Made by a program: the position numbers and the translations under genes
NCBI RefSeq assembly: GCF_000220985.1
Contig: NZ_AFRW01000118.1
Coordinates: 114,218 to 178,217, forward strand
DNA: 64,000 nucleotides
Reading direction: 5' to 3'
Source: Nesterenkonia sp. F
GTDB lineage: Bacteria; Actinomycetota; Actinomycetes; Actinomycetales; Micrococcaceae
Notes under the pieces: generated by a model
What the model was told of the DNA's origin: nothing
Seen by the model: only the letters and a program-made list of their open reading frames with translations
The model's database searches: none
Shown here: positions 1-8,674 of the stretch, in pieces
How the letters are laid out: each line of letters begins with the position of its first letter
Numbering within the stretch: position 1 is the first letter of the stretch

Positions 1-348
1 GGATCACCGGACAGTTCCGAGGACTCCGACGACTCCGAGGACTCCGAGAACTCCGAAAACTCCGAGGGATCCGGCGGCTCCGACGAATCGGACGCCGAGG
101 AGTCCGGGGACGGCGAGAACTCCGGCTCGCCCGACGAGGGGGAGGACTCCACCTCGCCCGATGACGAGGAATCTCCCTCCGACACCGCCTCCCCGGACGA
201 GGGCTCCGAGTCCCCGACGGATGACGCCTCGGACTCCCCCGACGACCAGGGCTCCGCGACGGAGTCCCAGGGCGACGGCGGCGACTCCAGCCCGACCTCC
301 GAGGCCTCCCCGACCGGGGACGCCTCGACGCCGACGCAGGACTCCTGA
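1..348 (+). CDS. C-terminal tail of a probable PknB-type Ser/Thr kinase (5' partial)
   Basis: An open frame enters from the left edge and stops with TGA at 346-348. It encodes 115 residues that are almost entirely Ser, Asp, Glu, Pro and Gly, a disordered acidic tail with no folded domain visible. The catalytic or receptor part lies outside the window. In Actinobacteria the gene facing pabA/trpG, the sortase and crgA is normally pknB, whose PASTA region can carry such tails. The kinase assignment is therefore from gene order only. An unrelated secreted acidic protein remains possible. Confidence 0.5.
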   Translation, partial: GSPDSSEDSDDSEDSENSENSEGSGGSDESDAEESGDGENSGSPDEGEDSTSPDDEESPSDTASPDEGSESPTDDASDSPDDQGSATESQGDGGDSSPTSEASPTGDASTPTQDS

Positions 349-427
349 GCGCGGGACGGCCGGCTGCCGCACACTCGCCGGAGGAGGCCGCGCCGGGCCC
401 GTCGACGGATCGGCTCGGCGGGTCAGT

Positions 428-1114
428 TCAGCGGATCGGGTGCAGGCGCGCTCCGCGCTCGGCGGCGCCGCCCTGTCCCAGCATCTCCAGCCAGTTGCCC
501 AGCACCCGATAGCCGCCCTCGGTGAGCACCGACTCCGGGTGGTACTGCACCGCCCACAACGGCGCACGCCGGTGGACGAGCGCCATCACCACGCCGTCGT
601 CGGTGGTGGCGGTGACCTCCAGGTCCTCCGGCACGGACTCCGGGCTGACCACCAGCGAGTGGTAGCGGGTGGCGGTGAAGGTCTCCGGCAGCCCCGCGAA
701 GAGGGCATGGCCGGTGTGGGTGATGCGGCTGGTCTTGCCGTGCATCAGCTGCTCGGCGTGGCCGACGGTGCCGCCGAACGCCTCGCCCAGGCCCTGCAGG
801 CCCAGGCAGACCCCCAGCATCGGGGTGGAGGACTCGACGCACCAGCGGGTCAACGGCACCGAGACGCCGGCTCCCCGCGGGGTGCCGGGACCCGGGGAGA
901 TGAGCACCCCGTCGTGGGCGGCGGCCAGCTCCTGCGCCTCGGCCAGCGTGAGGTCGTCGTTGCGCACCACGGTGGTCTCGGCGCCGAGCTCGCGCAGATA
1001 GCCGACCAGCGTGTAGACGAAGCTGTCGTAGTTGTCGACCACCAGGATCCGGGCATGCTCGACGGGGGCGTCGTCGGCATCCGCGGGGCGGGTCGGGGTC
1101 TCAGTCATGGTCAC
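428..1114 (-). CDS. pabA: Aminodeoxychorismate/anthranilate synthase component II (glutamine amidotransferase)
   Basis: This 228-residue class I glutamine amidotransferase releases ammonia from glutamine for component I, leading to p-aminobenzoate (folate) or anthranilate (tryptophan). The N-terminus has the ILVVDNYDSF motif after a short polar leader. The oxyanion-loop SPGPG is near residue 75, the nucleophile Cys is in GVCLGLQ near residue 100, and the His-Glu pair is in QYHPES near residue 190. It is the last gene of a minus-strand operon after the sortase and a small membrane peptide. No component I gene or trp cluster is nearby, so pabA (dual-use) is preferred over trpG. Confidence 0.88.
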   Translation of the reverse strand: MTMTETPTRPADADDAPVEHARILVVDNYDSFVYTLVGYLRELGAETTVVRNDDLTLAEAQELAAAHDGVLISPGPGTPRGAGVSVPLTRWCVESSTPMLGVCLGLQGLGEAFGGTVGHAEQLMHGKTSRITHTGHALFAGLPETFTATRYHSLVVSPESVPEDLEVTATTDDGVVMALVHRRAPLWAVQYHPESVLTEGGYRVLGNWLEMLGQGGAAERGARLHPIR

Positions 1115-1166
1115 CGTCCGGATCGCATCGTGGCTGTCACGTCTGTCCTGCGCGGAGCCGGCGAGG

Positions 1167-1364
1167 TCATCCGGCCCCGTCGGGCGTCGGTCCGCCCGCT
1201 GCGCCGGCGTCTCCGATGGTCGAGTCGTTGAGCAGGTTGAACTGGTCGACCCAGGGGAAGACCACCTCCATCAGCAGCAGCACGACGGCGGCCAGCAGCC
1301 CCAGGGCGATCAGGATGCGGACCCACAGCGGGCCCGGCAGACTGCGGAATATCCAGGCATACAT
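1167..1364 (-). CDS. Small single-span membrane protein, unknown function
   Basis: This is a 65-residue protein with a short N-terminus rich in aromatic and basic residues, one hydrophobic helix at about residues 16-36, and a polar Gly/Pro/Asp tail. Its ATG lies one base after the sortase stop codon, with a GGAGGGG ribosome-binding sequence inside the end of the sortase gene, so the two are translationally coupled. I do not recognise a family. Position suggests an accessory of the neighbouring class E sortase, but that is inference only. Confidence 0.6.
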   Translation of the reverse strand: MYAWIFRSLPGPLWVRILIALGLLAAVVLLLMEVVFPWVDQFNLLNDSTIGDAGAAGGPTPDGAG

Positions 1365-1365
1365 C

Positions 1366-2340
1366 CTAGCGCCCCTCCTCTCGATCGGTCTCGGCGTCGC
1401 CGGAGGCGAAGGGACTCGTCCCGTCGGCGCGGGCGAGCTCGTCGACCTGGTCGGCGATCGCCTCCGGAGCGCCCGCCTCGAGGCTCCGGTGGTCGACCAG
1501 CTCGGCGTGGGTGACCATCCGCTGCAGCGTCGTGTACGGCGGATGGCAGGTGGTCAGCGTGAGCCAGGAGGTGTCATCGTTGGTCTCCTCCGGCGATCCC
1601 GGCACCTCGGCCAGCACCTCGGAGTCGCCGGGATCGACGATCTCGGTGCTCCGGACCGCGTAGGTGTAGAAGCCGTCCGGGCTCTGCACGTAGATCCGGT
1701 CGTCGGCCTGCAGCTCGTCCTGGTCCCAGAGCACGTGGCCATAGGTCTGGCGATGACCGGCCATCGCGAAGTTGCCGGGCTCGCCGGGCAGCTGGGTGCT
1801 GGGGTAGTGCCCGAGCCCGGTGGTGTTCAGCTGGGCGTCCCCGATGCCTTCACGGACCGGTGCGGCCCAGTCTGACCCCAGGCGCGGACTGTAGACCATC
1901 GCCATGACCTGACCGTCCTCGATGAAGCGGCGCATGTTCTCCGGCTCCGGGACGACGGAGCCGTCGCCGTCTCCCCCGCCGTCGCCGGAGTCGCCGTCGG
2001 AGTCATCGTCGGATCCTGCAGAATCCCCGGAGTCTCCCAGGGTCACGCCGGTGCCCTCTCCCGGAGCGTGCGGCTCGATCTGCTCCAGATTCGAGAAGAG
2101 CTCGTCGGTCGCGTCGTCGCGGTCGCGCTCGGCGTCGAGTCCGGTCCACCACAGCTCCCAGGCCAGGAAGAGCAGGCCCAGCACGCCGACGGTGATCAGC
2201 AGTTCGCCGGCCACGGAGACGATGCGCGCGAGCATCGATGGACGCGGTCGGACAGGCTCCGCGGCGGCGACGCCGCCGCGGGCGCGGCGCGGGCGGGGCC
2301 TCCTCGCGGACGGAGGGCGGGCTGACGAGCGGGACGACAT
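1366..2340 (-). CDS. srtE: Class E sortase
   Basis: A 324-residue membrane-anchored transpeptidase that joins secreted proteins bearing an LAXTG-type signal to the peptidoglycan cross-bridge. A basic N-terminus precedes one transmembrane helix at about residues 40-60, then an acidic Asp/Ser/Gly linker and the sortase fold. The catalytic triad is visible: His in AMAGHR, Cys in TLTTCHP, and a basic residue downstream in the C-terminal part. The ATG at 2340 was chosen over an upstream extension because the extra sequence is Arg-rich shadow translation that would overlap crgA. It heads the sortase-small membrane protein-pabA operon and is divergent from crgA. The surface protein at 8675-12280 ends in LADTG and is a candidate substrate. 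Confidence 0.85.
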   Translation of the reverse strand: MSSRSSARPPSARRPRPRRARGGVAAAEPVRPRPSMLARIVSVAGELLITVGVLGLLFLAWELWWTGLDAERDRDDATDELFSNLEQIEPHAPGEGTGVTLGDSGDSAGSDDDSDGDSGDGGGDGDGSVVPEPENMRRFIEDGQVMAMVYSPRLGSDWAAPVREGIGDAQLNTTGLGHYPSTQLPGEPGNFAMAGHRQTYGHVLWDQDELQADDRIYVQSPDGFYTYAVRSTEIVDPGDSEVLAEVPGSPEETNDDTSWLTLTTCHPPYTTLQRMVTHAELVDHRSLEAGAPEAIADQVDELARADGTSPFASGDAETDREEGR

Positions 2341-2546
2341 CGAGCGGGACCCAGTCCTTCCTGACGCGGGGCGACGATCGGCCGCGACCCCCGGTCGCGG
2401 TCGAGCCGTTAGAATGGCGCGCAGACACTGTGTCCGCCGATCTTCGGCGGAGACGCGTTCAGGATACCGAAGTCGACCCGAGTGCGCGTCGACGAGGCCG
2501 TCGGGCCCGTCGAGCACGCGGCCACCGAAGTGAGGAACAGCTCGCC

Positions 2547-2885
2547 GTGCCAGAGTCAAAGCGTCGCAAGAACCGCGGAGCCGTCAAGCGCAGCCGGACG
2601 AACCGCGGCGGTCTGCCCCAGGCCGAAGAGTCCATGCTGTCGAAGGCCAGCCCGCTGGACGATTCGGACCCGATCACCGAGGGCTTCGACGACCTCGAGG
2701 AGGAGACCCTGCCCCTGTGGTATCGGGTCACCATGTTCGGGCTGATGATCCTGGGCCTGCTGTGGCTGGTCGTCTGGTACATCTCCGGCACCATGCTGCC
2801 GATCGAGGCCATCGGCGGCTGGAACATCGCCGTCGGCTTCGGCATCGCCATGGTCGGCTTCTTCATGACGATGCGCTGGAAGTGA
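2547..2885 (+). CDS. crgA: Cell division protein CrgA
   Basis: A 112-residue actinobacterial septation factor that bridges FtsZ and the septal peptidoglycan machinery at the membrane. The N-terminal half is basic and hydrophilic (KRRKNRG). It is followed by two transmembrane helices, about residues 59-80 and 88-107, and the characteristic short TMRWK end. The GTG start at 2547 is supported by GAGGAA nine bases upstream; an ATG-led extension would run through unrelated Arg-rich sequence. A TAGAAT hexamer at 2410-2415 could be its -10 element, although no good -35 is visible. It is followed by a bidirectional terminator shared with the convergent gene. Confidence 0.9.
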   Translation: MPESKRRKNRGAVKRSRTNRGGLPQAEESMLSKASPLDDSDPITEGFDDLEEETLPLWYRVTMFGLMILGLLWLVVWYISGTMLPIEAIGGWNIAVGFGIAMVGFFMTMRWK

Positions 2886-2954
2886 GCCGGCGACGTCGCC
2901 GACGCGCGACGTCCTGCACACACAGCACAGCCCACCACAGCCCCCGGACACGCG

Positions 2955-2981
2955 AAGGCCCCGACCGTCGGTCGGGGCCTT
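2955..2981. terminator. Bidirectional intrinsic terminator between crgA and the convergent gene
   Basis: An 11-bp perfect GC-rich stem (AAGGCCCCGAC paired with GTCGGGGCCTT) with a 5-nt loop, lying between the two convergent stop codons. There is only a weak T tract on the plus side. Confidence 0.75.
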
Positions 2982-3002
2982 CTGTCGTGCCGAGAGTGCG
3001 AC

Positions 3003-3881
3003 TCAGGTGGCGGGCTTGGGCTGCGGGACCGCCGCCCCGTCGGATCCGCCCTCCTGCGAGTCGTCGGCGGAGGAGCTCGTCTCCTGCGCCGGCTGCTTCT
3101 GCGCGGTCACCGGCGTCTCGGCCTTCGCATCCCCGGAGGTGGTCGGCCCGGCCGGCTTCACCACCTGCGAGGCGGAGGAGCGCGGCGTGACGGGCTCCGG
3201 CTTCTTCCACGGATCCTGCACCGGCTGCGAGGCGCGCCAGGCGGCCACGCCGGCCGCCGCACCGGCGGCGACGAGGCCGAAGACCAGCAGGCCCTTCTTC
3301 AGGCCCGAGCGCTGTGCCTTCTTCGCCGCCTTCTCCGCGGCCTTCTGCTGCTTCTTCAGCGTCTCGGAGGCCTGCTTGGCGTACTGCTCGGAGCCCTTGC
3401 GGAGCTTCTTGACGATCTTCTCGTCCCCGGTGGCCCGGATCAGCGCCTTCTCCACACGCGGGTCCACCTCGGCCCGGTGGATCAGCTTCGCCGTCTTGTC
3501 CGCGTAGCCGCTGAGCTTGGCCGAGGCGGCGGGCACGTAGTTCTGCTGCACGGTGGTCTTGGTGTCCTGGTACTTCGCCAGGACCTTGTCCACCTCGGAC
3601 TGTGCCTCGGCGGGCAGCCGCCCGTACTGCGCGGCCAGGCCGTCGGAGGCCCGCGCCGACAGGTCCCGGGCGCGTCGACCGAGGTCCGCGGCGCCGCTGC
3701 CGGCCGTCTGCAGGGCGCGGGTGGAAGCGGCCTGGACCTTCGGAGCCTTCTCGCGGTAGATCTCCTCCGCCCGGTCGGCGGCGGAGCCGAGCTTCGGAGC
3801 GGACCAGTCGCGGGCCGTGTCCAGCCCGGCGAGCACCGTGCGCTCCCAGCTGCGGCTCGGTTTCTTCTTCTTCCCGAACAT
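3003..3881 (-). CDS. Coiled-coil/apolipoprotein-like membrane protein, unknown function
   Basis: A 292-residue protein starting MFGKKKK, with a strong GGAGGA ribosome-binding site five bases before the ATG. Residues 15-190 are long amphipathic Ala/Lys/Glu-rich helices, and a Lys-rich stretch (KKQQKAAEKAAKKAQ) leads to one hydrophobic segment near residues 203-222. The remaining C-terminus is low-complexity Pro/Ser/Thr/Gln. Similar proteins sit next to ppiA and crgA in other Micrococcales without an assigned role. The single membrane span and coiled-coil region suggest a structural or envelope-associated protein. Confidence 0.7.
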   Translation of the reverse strand: MFGKKKKPSRSWERTVLAGLDTARDWSAPKLGSAADRAEEIYREKAPKVQAASTRALQTAGSGAADLGRRARDLSARASDGLAAQYGRLPAEAQSEVDKVLAKYQDTKTTVQQNYVPAASAKLSGYADKTAKLIHRAEVDPRVEKALIRATGDEKIVKKLRKGSEQYAKQASETLKKQQKAAEKAAKKAQRSGLKKGLLVFGLVAAGAAAGVAAWRASQPVQDPWKKPEPVTPRSSASQVVKPAGPTTSGDAKAETPVTAQKQPAQETSSSADDSQEGGSDGAAVPQPKPAT

Positions 3882-4098
3882 GCGTGTCCTCCGATTCAGG
3901 CTCGTGTGCTCTCCACAGCTTACGACCTTCACCCCTCCGCCTGCCATGATGCGCCGCGACCTGATCAGCCCCGAGGACCGACGACGGCGACGACCCCGGT
4001 TCCGCCGTCGGCTCCGACGCCGACCGGGACCTTCCCGGACGGGCCGGGATTCCGCCGTGAGCGTGCCCGCCTGACGTCGAGCACCTCCCCGGGGGACA

Positions 4099-4641
<543 letters not shown>

Positions 4642-4683
4642 GCGGCTCGTGAACGGCCCGACGATCGCCCGGGAGCCCGCCTC

Positions 4684-5777
4684 GTGACCGACGAGTCGTC
4701 CCGCTCCACCGCCGGCCGGCCTGTCCCCGCCTGCGCACGGCACCCGGACAGGCCGGCCGCGGCCGGCTGCCGCGGCTGCGGCCGACCGGTCTGCGCCGCC
4801 TGCCTCTCCGCGGGCGACGCGGCGCCCCTCTCTGCCCGGACTGCACCGGCGCCGCGCCGGGATCTGCGCTGGGATCTGCGCCGGGACCCGCCTCGAGCCC
4901 CGGCCCGGCCCCGCACTCCGCGCCGCCCGGCGCCTCGCCCGGCGGCTCCCCGGGGGCCGTATCGGGCGCCGCCTACGGCGCCCGATACGGCGCCTTCCGC
5001 GCGCCCGGCGCTTCATCCGGCTCCCCCACCGGCTCCCCCACCGGCTCCCCGCCCGACTCTCCGGGTCGCCCCGTCGCGGCCCCCGCCGTCCGCCGGCGCC
5101 GCGGACCGCGCCGACCGGTGGTCACCATCGGCTTCATCGCACTGTGCGTGCTGATGTACCTCGCCCAGCTGGGCCTGCCGAGGCTGGCCGGCGTCGACCT
5201 CACCTCCGCACTGGGCTATGCCCCGCTGCACACCTCGCCGTGGATCCTCGAGCCGTGGCGGATGCTGACCTCGGCGGTGCTGCACTCCCCCTCCAGCGTC
5301 ATGCACATCGCCTTCAACATGATGGCGCTGTGGGTCGTCGGCCGGACCATCGAGCCCGCCGTCGGGACATGGCGATACCTGAGCCTGCTCGTCCTCTCGG
5401 CCTTCGGCGCCTCCGTGGCGGTGCTCTTCCTCTCCGAACCCGGCACGCTGACCGTCGGGGCCTCCGGCGCCGTCTTCGGCCTCTTCGGGGCGCTCTTCGT
5501 GCTGCTGCGCTCCACCGGCGCGCAGACCGGAGGCATCATCGCCCTGGTGGGGATCAATATGGCCGTCAGCTTCCTGGTGCCCGGCATCTCCTGGCAGGGG
5601 CACCTGGGCGGACTGGTCACCGGGCTGCTGACGGCGCTGATCATCGCCCGGGCGCCACGGGGTCCGCGCGGCGCGCCGCGTGATCTGTGGCAGATCCTCG
5701 GATTGATCGGACTGGCCGCGCTGCTGGTGGTGCTCACGCTGGGGGGCATGACTCTGGTCAGCCTTCCGGGCTCCTAG
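4684..5777 (+). pseudogene. Rhomboid protease gene with N-terminal zinc finger, frameshifted
   Basis: The full gene can be read only by changing frame. From GTG 4684 one frame encodes a B-box-like zinc finger start (CARHPDRPA, CRGCGRPVCAAC). The expected closing CPDC pair is found in the next frame, starting at 4833, and that second frame runs open through a Gly/Ser/Pro/Ala linker into the rhomboid domain and stops at 5777. The switch lies at the CTCTCT tract 4828-4833, where removing one TC restores a single protein of about 363 residues. Sequence after the switch in the first frame becomes Arg/Pro-rich, typical of a wrong frame. It is either a sequencing error, a real mutation, or a slippage-prone tract. 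Confidence 0.7.
5118..5777 (+). CDS. Rhomboid family intramembrane serine protease (catalytic domain)
   Basis: An open frame of 219 residues containing the complete six-helix rhomboid core. This intramembrane protease cleaves transmembrane segments of membrane proteins. The catalytic Ser lies in GASGAVFG near residue 115, and the catalytic His in GHLGGLVTG near residue 160. The HIAFNMMALW motif in the second helix, which carries the oxyanion-stabilising His and Asn, is near residue 57. GTG 5118 is the first conventional start in this frame, but the natural protein probably begins at 4684 with a zinc finger (see the frameshift entry). The active-site residues are intact, so translation from here could still give an active enzyme. 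Confidence 0.75.
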   Translation: MVTIGFIALCVLMYLAQLGLPRLAGVDLTSALGYAPLHTSPWILEPWRMLTSAVLHSPSSVMHIAFNMMALWVVGRTIEPAVGTWRYLSLLVLSAFGASVAVLFLSEPGTLTVGASGAVFGLFGALFVLLRSTGAQTGGIIALVGINMAVSFLVPGISWQGHLGGLVTGLLTALIIARAPRGPRGAPRDLWQILGLIGLAALLVVLTLGGMTLVSLPGS

Positions 5778-5905
5778 TCCACAGCCGCCATCCACAGTGT
5801 GGATAAACGACAGTGTTGTATTTCCCCAGGTCAGGACGATTTCCACAGGAACCTGTGAAGTGTGGGGAAAACATGGTCCACTTCTTCACAGCCCTGTCCT
5901 CCACA
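5775..5905. other. Cluster of DnaA-box-like 9-mers
   Basis: The gap between the rhomboid stop and the phzF-like gene holds a perfect DnaA box, TGTGGATAA at 5798-5806. Related 9-mers are at 5775-5783 (TAGTCCACA), 5788-5796 (CCATCCACA), 5839-5847 (ATTTCCACA), 5861-5869 (TGTGGGGAA) and 5897-5905 (TCCTCCACA). They occur in both orientations within 130 bp, about 20 kb from oriC. This looks like a DnaA-binding cluster and not a second origin. Confidence 0.5.
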
Positions 5906-5988
5906 GGGTGCGCAGCTGTATGGACACCGCCGCCTCACAGGAGACGAGCCCGGGCGCCGACCGGCCGCAGCGGCGTACGCTGGAGACT

Positions 5989-6891
5989 ATGGACATCGGG
6001 CCGAGGAGCACCACCAGCACCCCCTTCCGCCAGGTCGACGTCTTCGGCGAAGTCCCCTTCTCCGGGAATCCGGTGGCCGTCGTCGGCGGCTCGCAGGAGC
6101 TGACCACCGAGCAGATGCAGGCCATCTCGCGGTGGACGAACCTCTCCGAGTGCACCTTCCTGCTGCCGCCGCAGGACGACGGCACCGATGCGGTCGCCGA
6201 CTACCGGGTGCGGATCTTCTCGCTCGACGAGGAGCTGTCCTTCGCCGGTCATCCCACGCTGGGCACTGCCCGCGCCTGGCTGGACATGGGCGGCGTGCCG
6301 GCCCGGGAGGACGTCATCATCCAGGAGTGCGGCGTCGGGATGGTGGAGATCCGCCGTGACGGCGACGACGGCGAGCGGCTGGCCTTCGCCGCTCCGGACC
6401 TGCTGCGCTCGGGCGCGGTCGACGACGCGCAGCTCGAGCAGATCCTCGCCGCCCTCGGCATCTCCCGCGACGTCGTCGTCGGGGCCGCCTGGGCGGACAA
6501 CGGTCCGGGCTGGGTCGGGCTGCTGCTCGACTCACCGGAGACGGTGCTGTCCCTGCGTCCCAACTACGGCCGCACGCCGGAGCTGTCCACGCCGTACATC
6601 GGTGTCGCCGCCGTGCGCGAAGACGGCTCCGCGACCGATCTGGAGGTCCGCGCCTTCTTCCCCGACGACGCCGGCGCAGTCCGCGAGGATCCGGTCACCG
6701 GCAGCCTCAACGCCTCGCTGGGCCAGTGGCTGACCGACGCGGGGCATCTCACCACGCCCTACACCGCCGCCCAGGGCACTGTGCTCGACCGCCGCGGACG
6801 GGTGCACCTCACCGTGGCGGACGGCCGACTCTGGGTCGGCGGGAGCACCCACGTCGCCGTCGCGGGCGGCATCGACCTCGGTCTGGACTGA
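5989..6891 (+). CDS. PhzF family isomerase/epimerase-like protein
   Basis: A 300-residue member of the PhzF/diaminopimelate-epimerase-fold family. The visible family motifs are VDVFGEVPFSGNPVAVV near the start, ELSFAGHPTLGTA near residue 80, and EDPVTGSLNASLGQWL near residue 230. The conserved catalytic Glu would be in the first third, at NLSECTF. The start at 5989 is preferred because the family begins within about 10 residues of the QVDVF motif; in-frame codons upstream (5797, 5920) would add an unrelated extension over the DnaA-box cluster. The substrate cannot be deduced, as most homologues outside phenazine operons are uncharacterised. Confidence 0.85.
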   Translation: MDIGPRSTTSTPFRQVDVFGEVPFSGNPVAVVGGSQELTTEQMQAISRWTNLSECTFLLPPQDDGTDAVADYRVRIFSLDEELSFAGHPTLGTARAWLDMGGVPAREDVIIQECGVGMVEIRRDGDDGERLAFAAPDLLRSGAVDDAQLEQILAALGISRDVVVGAAWADNGPGWVGLLLDSPETVLSLRPNYGRTPELSTPYIGVAAVREDGSATDLEVRAFFPDDAGAVREDPVTGSLNASLGQWLTDAGHLTTPYTAAQGTVLDRRGRVHLTVADGRLWVGGSTHVAVAGGIDLGLD

Positions 6892-6936
6892 ACGGTTCGC
6901 CGCAGGATCCTCGTGCGGCCGGCGTGAAGAGGCTTC

Positions 6937-8421
6937 TCAGGAGTCCTCGCCGGCGTCTCCCGTGCTCTCAGCCTCGTCCAGGTCGATGTCCTCGCGGTAG
7001 GGCGAGTCGGTCGGCACCCCGTTGACGTCCTGCCGACCCTCGGGCGCGTCGGGCCGCTGGGCGGTGAAGTCTCGGGGGACGAGGTCGAAGCCCTGCCAAT
7101 GCATCTCCATCGGAGACTGCTCCTCGTCCCGAGGGACGTGGTGGAAGCCGACGGCGACCCAGGAGACGACGTCCTCCAGGGGCTCTCCGGCGGCGTCCTC
7201 CACATACTCCGGGACGCCGGAGCCGCAGTCGCCCTCGCGGTTCTGGGTCGCGAACTTCTCGCAGTCGTCGTGCGGCGTGAAGGCGACGTCGTAGCCCAGG
7301 TCTCCATGCTCGTGGTCATGACCGTTGTCGCCGTCGTCGCCGTCGCCGTCCTCGGACTCCTCCCGGGCGGCCTGCTGGTCGTGGACGAAGGTGAAGCTGT
7401 CGGTCGCGCCCAGGGAGATCTCGTAGGAGATCGGATGGTCGTCGGCGTTGGTCAGCTCCGGGGCCATCACGCGCCACCAGCGCCGGTCCTCGGCGCGGGC
7501 GAGCGTCGGTTCGTCGATGGTCGTGGTTCCGCCGTCGAGCACAGGTGATTCCTCGCCCCACTCGCCGGTGGGCTCGGCGTCGTACTGCTCGACCTGCATC
7601 GGCTCGTCCTCTCCCAGCCCCCAGCGGATCCTCCACACCGCGTTGTGGGAGTGGCTGGCGGCGTAGTCGGCCTCTCCCTCGCCGATCGGCCAGCCGTGGG
7701 CCTCGTCGGTGAAGTCCACCGGCGAGAGGTCGCCGGTGGCTCCCAGGGCGGGCCGGATGCTTCCGTCGGATCCGAAGGTGTACCGGCTGATGTACTCGTA
7801 CCAGCCGACCTTGGAGACGGTGGACAGCGACCACTGCTCGCCGCGGTCGCTGTAGACCTCGCCGCGCTCTCGCAGTCGGTAGGCCGGACCGGAGTCCTCG
7901 CCGGCGGAGCAGAGGACCTCGCGGTCGCGGGTCTCTCCGTGGGTGCCGTCGCCGATGTCGGGCACCGGGTGGCTGATCAGCGCGCCGGCGCACTCCTGGG
8001 AGGTCAGCGTGTGCATCTTGGTGCCGCCGAAGCCGGAGCGGGTGATGTCCGAGGTCAGCCGCTCGCCGGAATCGTAGGGGACCTCGAGCTGGGAGACGGC
8101 CATCGAGCGGATCAGCCGCACCGGCTCCTCGCCGGGGGCGGCGAAGTGCACGTCGTGCAGCACCATGCCCATCTCGGGGTCGACGGCGAAGCACATCGAC
8201 CATTCAGCACCGTTGTCCATCGCATGGGAGAGCGGCTGCTGGCCGTCGGCGCAGTCCAGGGACGCCGCGGCCCGCTCGCCGGTGTCGGCGGCGTGCAGCG
8301 CGGCAGGTGACTCGTCCGCATCCGCCGTCTGCTGCGCGTCCTGGCCGTCGCCGCAGCCGCTGAGCACCAGAGCGCTCAGCCCCAGCATCCCGACCGCGCC
8401 GCGCAGCAGGCCGCCCAGCAT
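6937..8421 (-). CDS. Copper amine oxidase-related lipoprotein, probably catalytically degenerate
   Basis: A 494-residue secreted lipoprotein with signal peptide and lipobox LVLSGC near residue 22. The body follows the copper amine oxidase catalytic domain: a VLHDVHF...SMAVSQLEVPY opening, two Cys, a GEDSG..Y segment, the cofactor-tyrosine region as VGWYEY, a His-x-His pair in SHSHNAVW, and the C-terminal GFHHVPR copper-ligand segment. The usual Asn before the TPQ-precursor Tyr is Trp, and the catalytic-base Asp position reads Arg by my alignment (ITRSGFG). I infer that oxidase activity may be lost while the fold and metal site persist. The ATG at 8421 has AGGAGG seven bases upstream; an alternative start lies at 8493. 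Confidence 0.6.
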   Translation of the reverse strand: MLGGLLRGAVGMLGLSALVLSGCGDGQDAQQTADADESPAALHAADTGERAAASLDCADGQQPLSHAMDNGAEWSMCFAVDPEMGMVLHDVHFAAPGEEPVRLIRSMAVSQLEVPYDSGERLTSDITRSGFGGTKMHTLTSQECAGALISHPVPDIGDGTHGETRDREVLCSAGEDSGPAYRLRERGEVYSDRGEQWSLSTVSKVGWYEYISRYTFGSDGSIRPALGATGDLSPVDFTDEAHGWPIGEGEADYAASHSHNAVWRIRWGLGEDEPMQVEQYDAEPTGEWGEESPVLDGGTTTIDEPTLARAEDRRWWRVMAPELTNADDHPISYEISLGATDSFTFVHDQQAAREESEDGDGDDGDNGHDHEHGDLGYDVAFTPHDDCEKFATQNREGDCGSGVPEYVEDAAGEPLEDVVSWVAVGFHHVPRDEEQSPMEMHWQGFDLVPRDFTAQRPDAPEGRQDVNGVPTDSPYREDIDLDEAESTGDAGEDS

Positions 8422-8607
8422 CCTGCGCCCTCCTCCCCGGCCGGCGGAGGTGGCGGTGCGGCGGTGCGTCTCGGCGGGAGGGAGCTTCGGCATGGGGACA
8501 GTCCTGTCGATCCGGGGCGGCCGGGGTCGGAGAAGGGGGACGTTCGGGTCAGCGGACGTCTGTGATCATCTCAGTCATCGTGCGTATCCGGGGGCGGACA
8601 CGACGGC

Positions 8608-8637
8608 GGCCGCCCGGTCCCGGAGGACCGGACGGCC
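8608..8637 (-). terminator. Intrinsic terminator downstream of the surface-protein gene
   Basis: A 13-bp stem with one mismatch (GGCCGCCCGGTCC against GGACCGGACGGCC) and a 4-nt loop, starting about 40 bases after the stop codon at 8675. No T tract, which is common in high-GC Actinobacteria. Confidence 0.55.
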
Positions 8638-8674
8638 ACCTGCGTCATGCGACGCCGGGATCACTCAGCGGTGA

